A stretch of DNA of 64,000 nucleotides from Lumbricus terrestris (lineage: Eukaryota > Annelida > Clitellata > Crassiclitellata > Lumbricidae), in NCBI GenBank assembly GCA_949752735.1, contig OX457037.1, positions 63,861,686 through 63,925,685 on the forward strand, written 5' to 3'. Under the pieces are notes generated by a model that saw only the letters and a list, made by a program, of their open reading frames with translations, did not search any database and was not told the DNA's origin. The number at the start of each line of letters is the position of its first letter. The first letter of the stretch is position 1. The position numbers and the translations under genes are program-made. Of the stretch, positions 10,811 through 21,420 are shown one piece after another.

Positions 10811-12411
10811 CAGTGGCGCAACCAGGGGGTGCTTGAGCACCCCCAGGGCTAAAAAGGTGACCCACGCAATTTTTCCATATCCGATGAGTTTTTGGGTGGA
10901 GGTGGGGGTGAGGGTTCTGTTTCGCTCTTTCAGTCTTTTAGAATGCACAAACAAACAAGTTCTTTCATTCCTCTGTGGCCTATTATAATTTTAGTCAAAT
11001 GCACGGTTCATAAAGCACCAGCTAGATTTCAGTGTTTAGTTGGTCTGCCTGAGTTTGTCTGGGTCTTGAAAATTTACCTATAGTGATGGATGAAAAGTCT
11101 TAGCGGTAGGTCTATGTCTTTACATTACATTGCTCACCAATTTATTGACGTTAGTAGGCTTCGACTTAATTGATAGTAGACCCCTACCGTGTGCTATTTT
11201 ATTGGGAGTGTTTAATCTAGACATCTTTAGCGGAGAAAGTCCCTCAGAAACGAAATTTTTTCACAGAACAATTTGACAAAATGATAGTAGCCCTACTTTT
11301 ATTTGCTGTTTACATTACATAAACTGCTATACTATACCATGATCTTATTTACTACTATTTAACTATGATGTCATTATTTACAATCATTTTGTAATTACGA
11401 TACCGTACTACCATAATATTATGGAATTACAATGTGTATAACTTACTGTTCATTATTTGTACAATTAGGCCTACTACTTTTGTAGGCCTGCAACTACATG
11501 ATTCCTCCCCAGTGCTGTCTTTCAAATTGTCAAATTTAAAATGTATTATCCTTAAAGATTTGAACCGTAACTATATCACTTCCAAATTCTAATAGCCTGG
11601 TCGTTCGTACTTGGTTGTATTTTTTAACAATTTCTGCTAATTGCGTCCTGGTGAAGCAATTCAGGACCGTGAAAAACGTCTTAGACAGTTACGTGATAGG
11701 CTAAGCTGATTCCAGTACTACAACGTAAACTTATATAGACCTAATTATACATACGATGCAGTTATTCATTATAATAGTCCAACTTCAGACGAACCGAGTT
11801 GCTGAACTTATTAGGCCTACTATAATTATAATCATATTTATTCAAATCCATGGGCGGAAACTTTTGGAGACAGAGGAACGTTCCTCCAAGTTTGTGGTGA
11901 GGGACGGCGATGCATATATCCTCAATATTTAAGAAATATTCGTAAATATCAGTATAAATTCATGCATTGTTGTCCACCGTATTTCCATAACGAACAATTT
12001 CGTTAAAATGACAGTCTAAAATACTACCACTGCAGTGTGGGAATTTTGAAACAGCTGATGTTGTGCAGGGGGGCACATCCCGGGGCTTATTTTAACCTGC
12101 AGTTATTGACAAAATGTGCAGTTCTAAATGGATTCAGAATACAATTGTAAAAGCACTTCTACGCAGCTAGAAAAAGCTGGCAAACAAGAGCCTGAAACGA
12201 GCTCTAGCAGTATAGCTGATGTCAACAGTTAAAAATTCATTGGTTTCTGGGGCTCTGCCCCAGACCCGCTGGGGGAGTTAACGGCGCTCAGCCAAACCCC
12301 CTAATGATCCTAATCGGTATGAGCATCGTGCCTTCGGCGCTCGCAACTTCGCGCCTTCGGCGCTTACAATGAGTTTGAGCACTCTCTAGCAAAATATTCT
12401 GGTTGCGCCCG
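10811..12411. mobile_element. Non-autonomous hAT element, CAGTGGCGCAACCAG family
   Basis: The 1601-bp element starts CAGTGGCGCAACCAGGGGG and ends CTGGTTGCGCCCG, giving an inverted repeat of about 13 bp. A perfect 8-bp duplication TTTGAGAA (10803-10810, 12412-12419) places it in the hAT superfamily. No transposase is seen. Positions 10811 to about 11420 match 45136-46433 closely. A piece of the CATGGGCGGA family lies inside (near 11850). Near 12060-12240 is sequence like the small hAT at 21106-21309 (CAGTTCTAAATGGATTC). Confidence 0.92.
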
Positions 12412-12439
12412 TTTGAGAATTTTTCTTTTGGCGATATCA

Positions 12440-12911
12440 TCAGTAGCATATTTCCTCCTCCTCCTCCTCCTCCTCCTCCTCCTCCTCATCATCATCATCA
12501 TCATCATTCACCATAAGCCGTATGCTCGTAGTCGTCTGATTCCAACCCCGTCCTCTCCTTCCAACCGCCTCTGTCCTGGGTCAGGTGGAGCAGCTTTTGT
12601 AGCCTAGTGAGTCGTCATATCAGTCCTCTATGTCCTCCTTCCATTCCCGATGCGGTCTGCCTCTCCTATTAGTTCCATCCATTATTCCGAAAACCAAATT
12701 CTCAAGTTTCCTGTCGTCCGTCATTCTGGCGATATGCCTGAAAAGCCCAAATTTGCGTTTCAGGACTTTTTGTGAGATTGTTTCTGCTCTGTCCACTCGC
12801 TGAAATATCTCTTCGTTAGTTATTTTCTGCGTCCATTTTATTCTTAGGATCTTTCTGTAGCATTTGTTCTCGAAAGCCAGGATCCTTCTTTTTATCGAGG
12901 CGGTGTACACC
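12440..12911 (-). mobile_element. RTE-type LINE, 3' part with (ATG)n/(GAG)n tail
   Basis: The - strand reads TASIKRRILAFENKCYRKIL, RIKWTQKITNEEIFQRV, LFRHIARMTDD, RRGRPHREWKEDI and, after a frame change, LTQDRGGWKERTGLE. These are the conserved C-terminal motifs of RTE polyproteins. The ORF is followed by a tail of ATG and GAG trinucleotides (12452-12512), typical of RTE 3' ends. The ORF is split: the preceding residues (TALYGCETWV) lie at 14936-15000, beyond a 2-kb insertion. Confidence 0.8.
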
Positions 12912-13740
12912 CAAGTCCGTAGCCGGGGTGTGTTTTGGGTGTTTGAACACCCCCGAAATGAAAATAATAATATAATGCATTTAGGGCCTACTAGCACATG
13001 CTGTTAAAACCATGAAATAAAGTCATGAAAAACACACACCCCCAAATGAAAATTGTAAGATAGTAGAATGCATTCACTAGCACATAATAAAAAAAAACAT
13101 GAAATTAGGTGGGTGAAAATGGTAAGAAATCAGGACTGTAATCAAGGGTATTCGCAGGTAGGGGAGACTGGGGTCGAAGGTAACACGGGTTGAATGCAAC
13201 AAGCATCACTGCGGCAAAACTGAAGAGCGGGGGACCAGCGTATACCAATCAAAACGCAGATACTGTGATACAGTCGAAAAACTAACGTGTACAAAATTTC
13301 GACGCTGAATTATTGAGAATAATTTTTTTATAAATCAAAGAAAAATTTTGGGCACAAAAGTGAGTTTCATACTTTTTCATTATTTTTCTCATGGCCCGCG
13401 GTATTTACGTTTGACATTTTCACTGATTGCCATATGTAGAAGAGTATTCATTCAGGCAGCGTTTGTGTGAGCGATATAAGCGAAAGTTGGTGTTTTCCAA
13501 AGATATTAAATAAAAACTAGTCTCATGTGATAACGGGGATGGATGTAACACGCCAGGCGGGGTTGGATGTAACGTGTTACAACCTGCCCCAATGTATGTT
13601 ACTATAGAGGTCCCAATGGATTTTTAAGCCGGATTTCAACTTATAATACTAGACAAGACAGCCTAGACCTTATTGGTAAGCAAACTAAGCATAATGATTG
13701 TAAATTTATGAATAATAAAAAATTGTAGGCCTTTTAATTA

Positions 13741-14345
13741 TTGCAGTGTAAAGAGTTGTTCCTCAAAGAATGTGGAATTACAAACGTAAACGAACGAAGG
13801 GTATACAAACAATATAAGAGGGAACAAACAGTTATTGAGGGAATGCGCCCTGTCGCTTGTTGCGGAGGAATTGAAAATCTGTCATGTCAAACTATCATTG
13901 GATTTGGCCCCTACCGGCTTATAAAGAAGCAGTTACGAAATGCCGGTAGCTACAGATGATGTTGAACCGAATGTAGCACACGGCAGAAATAGAAAGGTTC
14001 TTCAGCTGACGAAGAAATTATTCTGATGGAGCATAGTCTACAGAGCGTGCTTCTTCCATTTACATTGGTCCTTCACCCAGAGAAGGGAGAAAACTAGCAT
14101 TTCCTGTCGACCTTCACTGCGACCAATAACGTCGAAGAAGTTCAGATTGCCAGGAGATCTGCGGAAGACCTTGCCTCCCAAGCTCTATTGTGTGTGTGCA
14201 GGGTTTGGTAAAGGCGGAGAAAGGTGGTTTAGGTGCACTGCATGTGGCTATTGGGCACATAAAGCTACACTGATGCAGATCGTCCGGGGTTACATGTTTG
14301 CGATCACTGCAAGTGACATAGCTAACCAAGATGCACCTATTATGG
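13741..14345 (+). pseudogene. Pogo-type transposase remnant
   Basis: Two pieces remain in different frames. The first (13741-13959) reads CKELFLKECGITNVNERRVY and may be the N-terminal helix-turn-helix region. The second (from 14147) contains ERWFRCTACGYWAHKAT, the W--C--C--WAH pattern of the C-terminal zinc finger in many pogo/Tigger transposases. Stops separate them and the catalytic DDE core is not recognisable. Confidence 0.55.
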
Positions 14346-14353
14346 GCCAAAAC

Positions 14354-14501
14354 CATAGGCGCAACCACCCTATGGGACCCACGGGACGCGTCCCCCCAAC
14401 TTTTGAGTGGTCCCATTGACTTTATCATTATGGTCCCCCCCAACTTTTAGGACGCGTTTCATTTGGTCCCCTCCAACTTTTAGGACGTGATTGCGCCTAT
14501 G
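14354..14501. mobile_element. hAT-type MITE CATAGGCGCAA (copy 1)
   Basis: The 148-bp element has ends CATAGGCGCAACC and GATTGCGCCTATG and a perfect 8-bp duplication GCCAAAAC (14346-14353, 14502-14509). The second copy, inverted, is at 32604-32747. Internal CCAACTTTTAGGACGCG repeats are shared. Confidence 0.93.
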
Positions 14502-14930
14502 GCCAAAACCATACACTAATCGCGACAGTATATCCAAAAGTATTCAATTTCTTACTATCCCAAACAGTGTTACATCTTACCCCGGTTAGTGTTACATCTT
14601 ACCCCGATACCGGGGTCGAAAGTAACACTCAGAGGGGCTCACTCTGTTTATGGTGTCGCCTGTATTTGATGCGCAAGTTACTTGATACCTTGCCATTATA
14701 TAGCCAAGATGTTAGGCTATCGTTTGATGCAAGAATATTGCAATTATATTTATTACAAATACCAAAAAACATGTAAAATTCGAAATTTGTTACATTCATC
14801 CCCAGTCTCCCCTATAGCCTGTAGCACATGCTCACCTCTGTGAAAAACGGATGACTAAAAAGTCATCACTTTTGTTCGGACGGGAAACTGAAGAAACACC
14901 CCGCCCCCGAAATCAAATCCTGGCTACGGC

Positions 14931-15000
14931 CTTACATGTATGTGCACCCATGTTTCGCAGCCATAAAGTGCTGTGTTAAAGGTAGTGGTATTGAATCATC
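14931..15000 (-). mobile_element. Upstream stub of the split RTE LINE
   Basis: The - strand reads TTTFNTALYGCETWV, the segment that precedes the piece at 12911 in RTE ORFs. The LINE is lost beyond about 15000, so the copy is 5'-truncated. Confidence 0.65.
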
Positions 15001-15156
15001 AATGCCACAATATTTCCTATACTAGTTGCTGGTTATTAGCATTAACCAATGAAAAACTTACTTGAATGTGCCATTCCAGTTGCCACTGGAATTGAATACC
15101 GATCACATTTCTTTTACCTGTGAATGAAATATTTATCTTTCTTTGAATGTGTAATG

Positions 15157-15380
15157 CAGGGATGTCAAACCTTTTTTAGTGGCGGGCCAGTGTGAACACC
15201 TTCCAACAAGTGGCGGGCCAGGGTGTCGAAGCGGGGCTCGGACATTTTCCCTGGACAGAAACCCCGGTCTAACCCCTGGACAAACCCCCGGACAATTCCC
15301 CCAGGGTAGGACAAACTCCTGGTTTAACATATTGCGTGTAAGTGGTATTACAATAAAACGGCCGTACTAAGTACGCAAGC
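15157..15380. mobile_element. hAT-like 5' end fragment
   Basis: CAGGGATGTCAAACCTTTTT followed by GTGGCGGGCCA resembles the start of many hAT elements. No matching right end or duplication was found, so it is probably truncated. It is followed by the tandem repeat at 15383. Confidence 0.35.
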
Positions 15381-15382
15381 TG

Positions 15383-15610
15383 GATTGATGAAAAGATTTC
15401 TCGCTAAATAGAAGCCGGATTGATACAAAAAATTTTTTTATACTTGAAATGGAAGCTGGATTTATGAAATTGTTCTAGCTTAAATTGGAGCTGGATTGAT
15501 GAAAATATTCTTGCTTAAATTGGAGCTGGATGGATACAAAATAGTTGTAATTTAAATGGATGCTGGATTAAACGAATTTTTACCTAAATGGAAGCTGGAT
15601 TGATAACACG
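15383..15610 (+). repeat. Minisatellite, about 38-bp unit, six copies
   Basis: Degenerate units share GGAAGCTGGATTGATGAAA followed by an A/T-rich part (CTTGCTTAAATT). Copies vary by substitutions and small indels. Confidence 0.8.
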
Positions 15611-15789
15611 GATTCATGCTGTCCTAAATTACACCAACACTGTAATGGCTATGACAAGAATAAATAAACAAGCACGTTAGTTCGCCTCCATGTAGTGTGT
15701 GCACTCTTGGTTTGCCCTGGAATTTAGGAAACAGTAGACCTAGCTAGACCTATAGGCCTAATAATATTGTTGACGCTTAGACTATAATG

Positions 15790-15979
15790 GGTAGGAGCAG
15801 GAGAGATCGAATCAGGAACGAGAAGACACTGGAGGTTCTAGGAGCGGAAGAAGCAGTAGTAGACAAGATCAGGAAAAGAAGACTCACATGGTTCGGCCAC
15901 CTGAAAAGAATGGGCGAAGAAAGACTACCAAGTGTGGCTTTGGACGGCCACTTGTAGAGAGTATAAGCAGAGGAAGACA
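15790..15979 (+). mobile_element. RTE-type LINE C-terminal piece, left half
   Basis: The + strand reads SRDRIRNEKTLEVLGAEEAV, DKIRKRRLTWFGHLKRMGEE and RLPSVALDGH, the conserved (R)RL-WFGH--RM block of RTE polyproteins. It is cut at 15979 by a 3.8-kb transposon. The right half resumes at 19809 with GRQQMTWMHNIIEDLKEKNM. Confidence 0.82.
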
Positions 15980-16089
15980 CATGGGCGGAGTTTGGTTGCC
16001 GATCTTGGGGGGGCTAAAAAAAATTCTCGGCCCAAAGCAGTTGATGACCTTTTTTGGTCATCGAGTTGAAAACCTCATAAAAACATACC

Positions 16090-16610
16090 ATTTTTCCGGA
16101 CAGTGACAGTTCTTTTAAAAAGTCCATTATTTTGAAATGTCAATAATTGCAATTATAATTTTAAAAAAGGTGTGCAATTGCAAATGTGTGCCAAAACTTT
16201 AAAAAGGTGTGCAATTTTAAATGTGTGCTAAAACTAAAAAGTCCATTGTTTTGAAATGTTCATAATTGCAATTATATTAAAAAGAGGTGTGCAATTGCAA
16301 ATGTGTGCTAAAACTGAAAAGTCCATTGTTTTGAAATGTCCACAATTTCAATTATAATAAAAAAAGATGTGCAATTGCAAATGTGTGCCAAAACTAAAAA
16401 AGTGTGCAATTTCAAATGTGTGCTAAAATTAAAAAAGTCTATTGTTTTGAAATGTTCATAATTGCAATTATAATTTTAAAAAGGTGTGCAATTGCAAATG
16501 TGTGCTAAAACTGAAAAGTCCATTGTTTTGAAATGTCCATAATTGCAATTATAATTTTTTAAAAGGTGTGCAATTGGAAATGTGTGCCAAAACTAAATAT
16601 TTCAATTTTC
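16090..16610 (+). repeat. Tandem array, about 80-bp unit
   Basis: About six units share AAAGTCCATTGTTTTGAAAT, GTCCATAATTGCAATTATAA and AGGTGTGCAATTGCAAATGT, with length changes in the A-runs. The unit contains the near-palindrome AATTGCAATTATAATT. Confidence 0.85.
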
Positions 16611-16744
16611 TCAAAAACTTGACGTGCTACAAGAACAACAAAACACCGCTGCATTCAGCAGACCATAATCTATAAGAAATAGCTGAAGTTTTTCCAGTAG
16701 CAAAAAAGTTCAAATTTGTTGGCCAGTGTTACTGGAGTAATGTT

Positions 16745-17015
16745 GTGCGAACCAGCTTCGCAATACTGAGGCAGCTGAGTGAGATCTGTGTCTCGCTCTC
16801 TCACACAAGACGTGACACGCCATCTGGTGCAAAGTTTGATACTGAGCCGAATTGATACCTGCAATGTCGCCTTTGCTAGCTTGCCACAGCGCAGTATCAT
16901 TCGGCATCAGTCGGTCATCAATGCTGCTGCTCGCCTAGTCCTGCGATTAAATAAGTTCGACCCTATTTCTACCGCGATCCGAGACCAACTTCAGTGGCTT
17001 GGAATGGTTCTAGGA
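16745..17015 (+). pseudogene. CR1/L2-type LINE reverse transcriptase fragment
   Basis: It reads VRTSFAILRQLSEI, then, after a frame shift, LTQDVTRHLVQSLILSRIDT, CNVAFASLP and VINAAARLVLRLNKFDPIST, ending RDQLQWLG. These are the conserved C-terminal RT motifs (L--A---LV-ALV-SRLDYCN, Q-V-NAAARLV, L-WLP). Only about 90 codons remain. Confidence 0.8.
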
Positions 17016-17375
17016 CGATTGGCGTAATTACCGCTAGTAAAATTAAACATCGTCGGCTTCTGTTAATTCTTATATATACACAAACAGCAATTAGCACATC
17101 AGAATACTAATCACGCATCCAAATAAACGTCTTTTGTTCTTTACGATTAAAGGCCTATCGCAGACCATCAAAGTGCTACGTCAAATTAGGCCTGATTGGC
17201 TTGTCTTATGCTTTACCCAAAACCCTCAGTTCTTGTTTTTGTATAAAAAGGGTTTTGTAAAAAGGATAAACGAATGCTCTTACTTAGTCTAATTGCGTGT
17301 ATAGTTGCAGATCTATCATCTATCTGACTAGTTACCTGTCTAATAACGCTTGCCGCTTCAGTATATTTTCACATT

Positions 17376-18969
17376 TGAAGCCTTCATCGGAAGAACCACT
17401 AGAGTCCATTTTTGACATTTTTTAGTTATCTGTGTCCGGTCATTCTTAATACTATAGAGCATGTATTGGCAAGTTCCTTTTTCAGAAAACTAACGCCAGT
17501 CCAAAGTTATAATGAAAAGAAAATATAGTGTTCATGCAATAACCACTTAAGTCCAGGACTTCAGTGGTTCTTCCATGAATTCATGCGGAACCGCTATTGG
17601 CGGGAAACTTTTTTGCGCCTTAGCAACAGTTGATAAGCATCTCTAGTAGCACACAAGATGGTTCTTAATAATTAAAACAGAGGTCAACTAACAGCGAGTA
17701 TATCTTCTAGAAGAATCAAGCATGAAAAAGATGTTTGCTATGTACAAAGAGAAGTATCCAGCAAACATCATATGGGGTTTACAACAAGATCTTCAACATA
17801 GAATTAAATTTTCAGTTTGGTTACCCACGTGCTGATAAGTGCAGCATATCTGATGAAATATCAGATAAAATGAAAGATATTAAAATTCAGTTGAAGAATG
17901 CAAAGGATGAAGGAGCTAATAATGCTTCAATCTTGGATGATTCGAATAACGTCATCAGAAACTTAGGAATTTTTGTGATTAATGTGCTTAGCAGAATGAT
18001 AATATTATACAACACCCTTCACTACTTTCACAGCCTTATTGCAACCAGGGAGATATTTGACCATGTCACAAAAACATTTCCTGTTCGAGGTCATTTTTAT
18101 CTTGAATATGATTGGAACATAGGCCTGCTTAACAAGAAACAGCTGTGGAATCACCCAATGGTTCGTGCTCAGGGATTGCTGGTGCACGACACAATTCTTC
18201 AGTTAAAGAGTAACTTAGGCCTGTCAGCATGCGAACTTCAATGATGCTTTCAATGGACTGTCGAAGTTCTGGAGAAGACACTAAAGGGGAAGGGAGAAAG
18301 TTTCACAGACCGTGAAGCTCCTCCAACAGTGTAATATTCCACTGCAGTATAGGCAAAGTATGACCATTTGCAGCAGCTGTTCAAATTAGGCTCTGAAACA
18401 GCTGCACTCTACCGTCATGTTCTACTGGGAGCGCTCCTGAGTAGTTAACCTTGAAGGAGCACTGTATCAAATTACCAGTAAATAATATCATGACTCTGCC
18501 TCATCCATGCATTCACCAAACGGAAACCTGAGAATGACGACGAAAATAGCGACATATTAGCATTAAGCAACACAGAACTCACGGATAATCCACTAAAATA
18601 ATGTGTTTCACTTTATACAATTTAATTTTGTTTTTTTATTTGTTATATTATTATTTTGCTACTGAAAAACAATTTTGCAATTATTCTAGGACAATTCTTG
18701 AATGTCTTGTATGCACACTGACAAATTGGCAATTTTTTCCTAAGGAATTGCTATATGTAGCATGTTTAAAAAATTTATTATGTGGCGCCACCTAGCTGGT
18801 GAGTCAATATTAGTTTAACATGTTGCAGACACAACACATATCAACACATGTGCCAAATATTATTTCCATTTTTTCATTAGTGAAGTACTTGCAGAGTTTC
18901 AAAGTTTATTTTGTGAATATCTCAAAATGTCAAAAATGGACTCTAGTGGTTCTTCCGATGAAGGCTTCA
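17376..18969. mobile_element. DNA transposon with 47-bp terminal inverted repeats
   Basis: The left end TGAAGCCTTCATCGGAAGAA and CCACTAGAGTCCATTTTTGA is repeated inverted at 18923-18969 over about 47 bp, almost perfectly. The same GGTTCTTCC motif recurs internally near 17565. No clean target duplication is visible. It carries the decayed ORF at 17735-18244. Confidence 0.75.
17735..18244 (+). pseudogene. Decayed transposase-like ORF
   Basis: The segment FNIELNFQFGYPRADKCSIS and the later TKTFPVRGHFYLEYDWNIGL resemble a family of invertebrate DDE transposase-like proteins. As I remember them, these carry FN--FNL-F--P+-D-C--C and F-VRGHSFLPCDRDF. Key residues are changed (GHFYLEYDWN) and other segments are in other frames: MKKMFAMYKEKYPANIIWG lies just upstream (17722-17778) in an overlapping frame. 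The family assignment is from memory. Confidence 0.45.
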
Positions 18970-19140
18970 TTTCACTTCTCATAATTTCATTACAAATTTA
19001 ATTCAATCATTATGTGGTAGATTGAGTCTGTGTCATATCGCTTTATTTAAAAGTTTCTCTTTACTATAGCGGTATTTGCGACATTTCGACATAATGTTAC
19101 CATACCCAATAATTTTTTCATCCTTAGTTAATAAATTGCA

Positions 19141-19297
19141 ATGACCACTAGACCGGTGATCAATCGTTCGGTGATCAACCGTCCGGTGATCAACCGTCCG
19201 GTGATCAACCATCCGGTGATCAACCGTCCGGTGATCAACCGTCCGATGATCAACCGTCCGGTGATCAACCGTCCGGTGATCAACCGCCCGCACACCC
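19141..19297 (+). repeat. 15-bp minisatellite, about ten copies
   Basis: The unit is CGGTGATCAACCGTC, with TGATCA as a palindromic core. The unit length is a multiple of 3, so all frames stay open through the array. This produces spurious ORFs on both strands. Confidence 0.93.
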
Positions 19298-19816
19298 TTG
19301 GAATTGACGAGCGCATCAAGTTCAAACTTTGCACCATGATGCAAAAAATCTCTGAAAAACCGCGCACCACCCTATCCCGTGGACAGCATATGATCGCTGG
19401 CAGACGACCCTTGTACTGTAGGTCACGTCTGCGGTCGTCCAAGACCGCCGACGCATCCGTCCCTGCAACCAAAACTGAAGCGGGTGATCGTGCATTTCAG
19501 GAAATTCAGGTCGCTGGCCCACGCGCTTGGAGTCTTCCAGCATCAGTAATTTAGTTCAAGAAATAAAAACTCAATATGCTTGTAGAAAACAGTTGAAGCT
19601 GCACCCGCTTCCGCGCTGTTTGCATTTATACTAATGTTTGACAATAATATAATTAGTCTGTGTTTGTAAAGCATCCTCGAAGTAGCTTGCTACCGACGAT
19701 GCTATATAAATTGTATTGATTACAATGGCAAAAAACCTGAATCTGGGCCTTCTTGGGGGGGGCTTGAGCCCCCCTAGCCCCTGATAAACATCATAAACTA
19801 CGCCCATGGGAAGACA

Positions 19817-19985
19817 GCAAATGACCTGGATGCATAACATAATAGAAGACCTGAAAGAAAAGAACATGGATTTGAGGAAGGCCGTGGACACTGCAAGAGA
19901 CAGGAATGTGAAGACGTCTTGTAAAGACCTCATCGACAACGTAATGGTTGACGGAAGAGAGAAAAAAGAAAGAAGATAATTATCA
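19817..19985 (+). mobile_element. RTE-type LINE C-terminal piece, right half
   Basis: The reading GRQQMTWMHNIIEDLKEKNM, DLRKAVDTARDRNVK runs to a stop near 19979. It continues the RTE ORF that stops at 15979. Intact RTE ends read GRPRMRW--NI-EDL----M-L-EA---A-DR--W. Confidence 0.82.
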
Positions 19986-20950
19986 ACCTATCATAGATAC
20001 ATGTAGCATATGCACGGCGACACGCGATTATTTTTTGAATAGGAAAGCGAATCTGCAAAATGAAAATCTTATGCCGATATGATTAGTTTCATATTCTCAA
20101 CGCAAAACTGTATGTTCTTTATTCGTTCACACACACTAACCTAACGACAACTTGGAATTTGACCGTTAAGACTCGAGACGAAAACACAAATTAAAAGGAG
20201 TTAAGTAGGGCCTATAGCACGGCGGCTGACAAGAGTCAATGAAGTAACGACGTAGGCCTAGGTCTAATGCAAGTGTTTTCACAATAACTGCACCAGTGCA
20301 CCTGCTATATAATAAAGGTGAATTACTAATGAGGTTAGACTAATGGCCTAATTCAACACTCTGTTTGGGCCTCTGGAAGTCGTGGGCCCGTGTGCCTTGC
20401 GTACGCTGCACACACGGTAGCTACGACACTGTCACTCCGTAAGCTAACCTTCACTTATCTGATCCCGGTGCTCTCAATCATTGGCAGCAATTGGGAAGTC
20501 TTAGTCTTCAATAACTGCAAGACTTTCAGCAGTGAAGCTGCAGCAGAGCGGTAACTGTATGCATGATATGGTGACGACTCATATGGCCCTATGAAGGTTA
20601 TTATAGGCTACTTAACCGACGGGAAAGTCCGTACTTAACTTCCGCGTGCTCTATAATAAACCGAGCTACCGTATCCATGCGAATAGACCTGGTGAGCCAT
20701 ATGCAGTGATATTAGCGAGGGTTTGCGCTGGTAGTCTTTGTAGGCCTATGACGTATACCCAGTTACCCACTGAAAGTTATTACTTAGCGCAGTCGGGCTA
20801 TACCGGGTATACCGCTGGCATTGGGTGTAGTCTGCTGCCTATAACGCGAGCAGACCTATACAATTCAAATGTTTGCTAATGTTTATTATGCGGCGCAGAT
20901 ACCTCCACGTTTAAGAGCTGACACATCGTCGTCATTAATTTGTCCTGTAG
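19986..20950. other. Intergenic, no gene recognised
   Basis: I see no domain, long ORF or clear repeat borders. TAGGCCTA-type motifs are frequent. The GGGCCTCTGG...GGGCCC stretch near 20365 resembles the starts of repeats at 37740 and 57080. Confidence 0.25.
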
Positions 20951-21420
20951 GCCAGAGGTTCTCAACCGGTGAATAGACCGGCGGTGTGTCGCGAAAAAAT
21001 GGTGCGTCGCTGGTGTGTCGCGAAGAATTGGTGTGTCGCGAATTTTCATAGCATACACTCGTCGTTCTTGCATCGCACTGACTTGCTTACTTTAGCAATT
21101 TTAGCCAGGGCTTTTTTAACGTGCAGTTTTACACTAAATGTGCAGTTCTAAATGGATTCGTGCAGTTGTAGAAGCACTTCCGTCACGTTCCGTGCGGTTA
21201 AAACTACTAAAAATAGGTCATTTTTCTCAAATTGGGAGTAATTTACCATGGAGGATGAGAAAGGAGAGAAGAGGATGTGCAGTTCTAAAAATTCATTAAA
21301 ACAGCCCTGATTTTAGCTTGGGGGTGGAGGCACCCAAAAAGCCACTCTTGCCCCATGCTGCGGGTCAAGAATATCATGCCACTCTTACCCCTTGCTGAGG
21401 GCAAGATTGGCATGCCCTTC
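20951..21420. mobile_element. hAT-like repeat, left end only
   Basis: CCAGAGGTTCTCAACCGGTG is followed by three GGTGTGTCGCGAA units. It resembles the start of Charlie/SPIN-type hAT elements (CAG-GGTTCTCAACC). No right end was found. It is interrupted by the small element at 21106-21309. Confidence 0.4.
21106..21309. mobile_element. 204-bp hAT-type MITE
   Basis: The ends CAGGGCTTTTTTAA and TTAAAACAGCCCTG are inverted, with a perfect 8-bp duplication ATTTTAGC (21098-21105, 21310-21317). The interior ATGTGCAGTTCTAAATGG is shared with the region near 12110, inside the hAT at 10811. Confidence 0.92.

Larger units (their letters stand above)
13161..14812. mobile_element. Pogo-like (Tc1/mariner superfamily) DNA transposon
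   Basis: The termini are GGGGAGACTGGGGTCGAAGG and, inverted, GGGGAGACTGGGGATGAATG, flanked by TA on both sides (13159-13160 and 14813-14814). Motifs GGTTGAATGCAACA, GGATGTAACGTGTTAC and CATCTTACCCCG recur inside, as direct and inverted sub-terminal repeats. Coding remnants include a zinc-finger tail of pogo transposase type. It contains a smaller hAT MITE. Confidence 0.8.
12912..14930. mobile_element. Composite insertion splitting the RTE LINE
   Basis: Both borders carry an inverted CCGTAGCC motif followed by G/C-rich sequence: CCGTAGCCGGGGTGTG at the left and, inverted, GCCGTAGCCAGGATTTG at the right. The LINE reading ...CETWV / WVYTASIKRR... resumes across it. Flanks share TGTACACCCA/TGTGCACCCA, a possible old duplication. 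The inside holds CACCCCCGAAATGAAAA blocks at both ends and the pogo element. Confidence 0.6.
15980..19808. mobile_element. 3.8-kb hAT-like element of the CATGGGCGGAGTTTGG family
   Basis: The ends are CATGGGCGGAGTTTGG and, inverted, CATGGGCGTAGTTTATG. A perfect 8-bp duplication GGAAGACA (15972-15979, 19809-19816) lies exactly where an RTE ORF is interrupted. It is the longest member of the family. The interior is a mosaic: GATGACC...GGTCATC module near 16035, an 80-bp tandem array, a CR1-like LINE piece, a whole DNA transposon (17376-18969) and a 15-bp minisatellite. I see no hAT transposase of its own. Confidence 0.85.

Noticed and set aside
15383..15610. CRISPR-like direct repeats of about 38 bp
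   Set aside because: The units are contiguous and degenerate with no unique spacers. The window is eukaryotic.
19033..19554. Repeat proteins VDHRTVDHRT and VINRPVINRP
   Set aside because: The 15-bp minisatellite unit keeps all frames open. Both strands show equally long ORFs, so there is no sign of selection.
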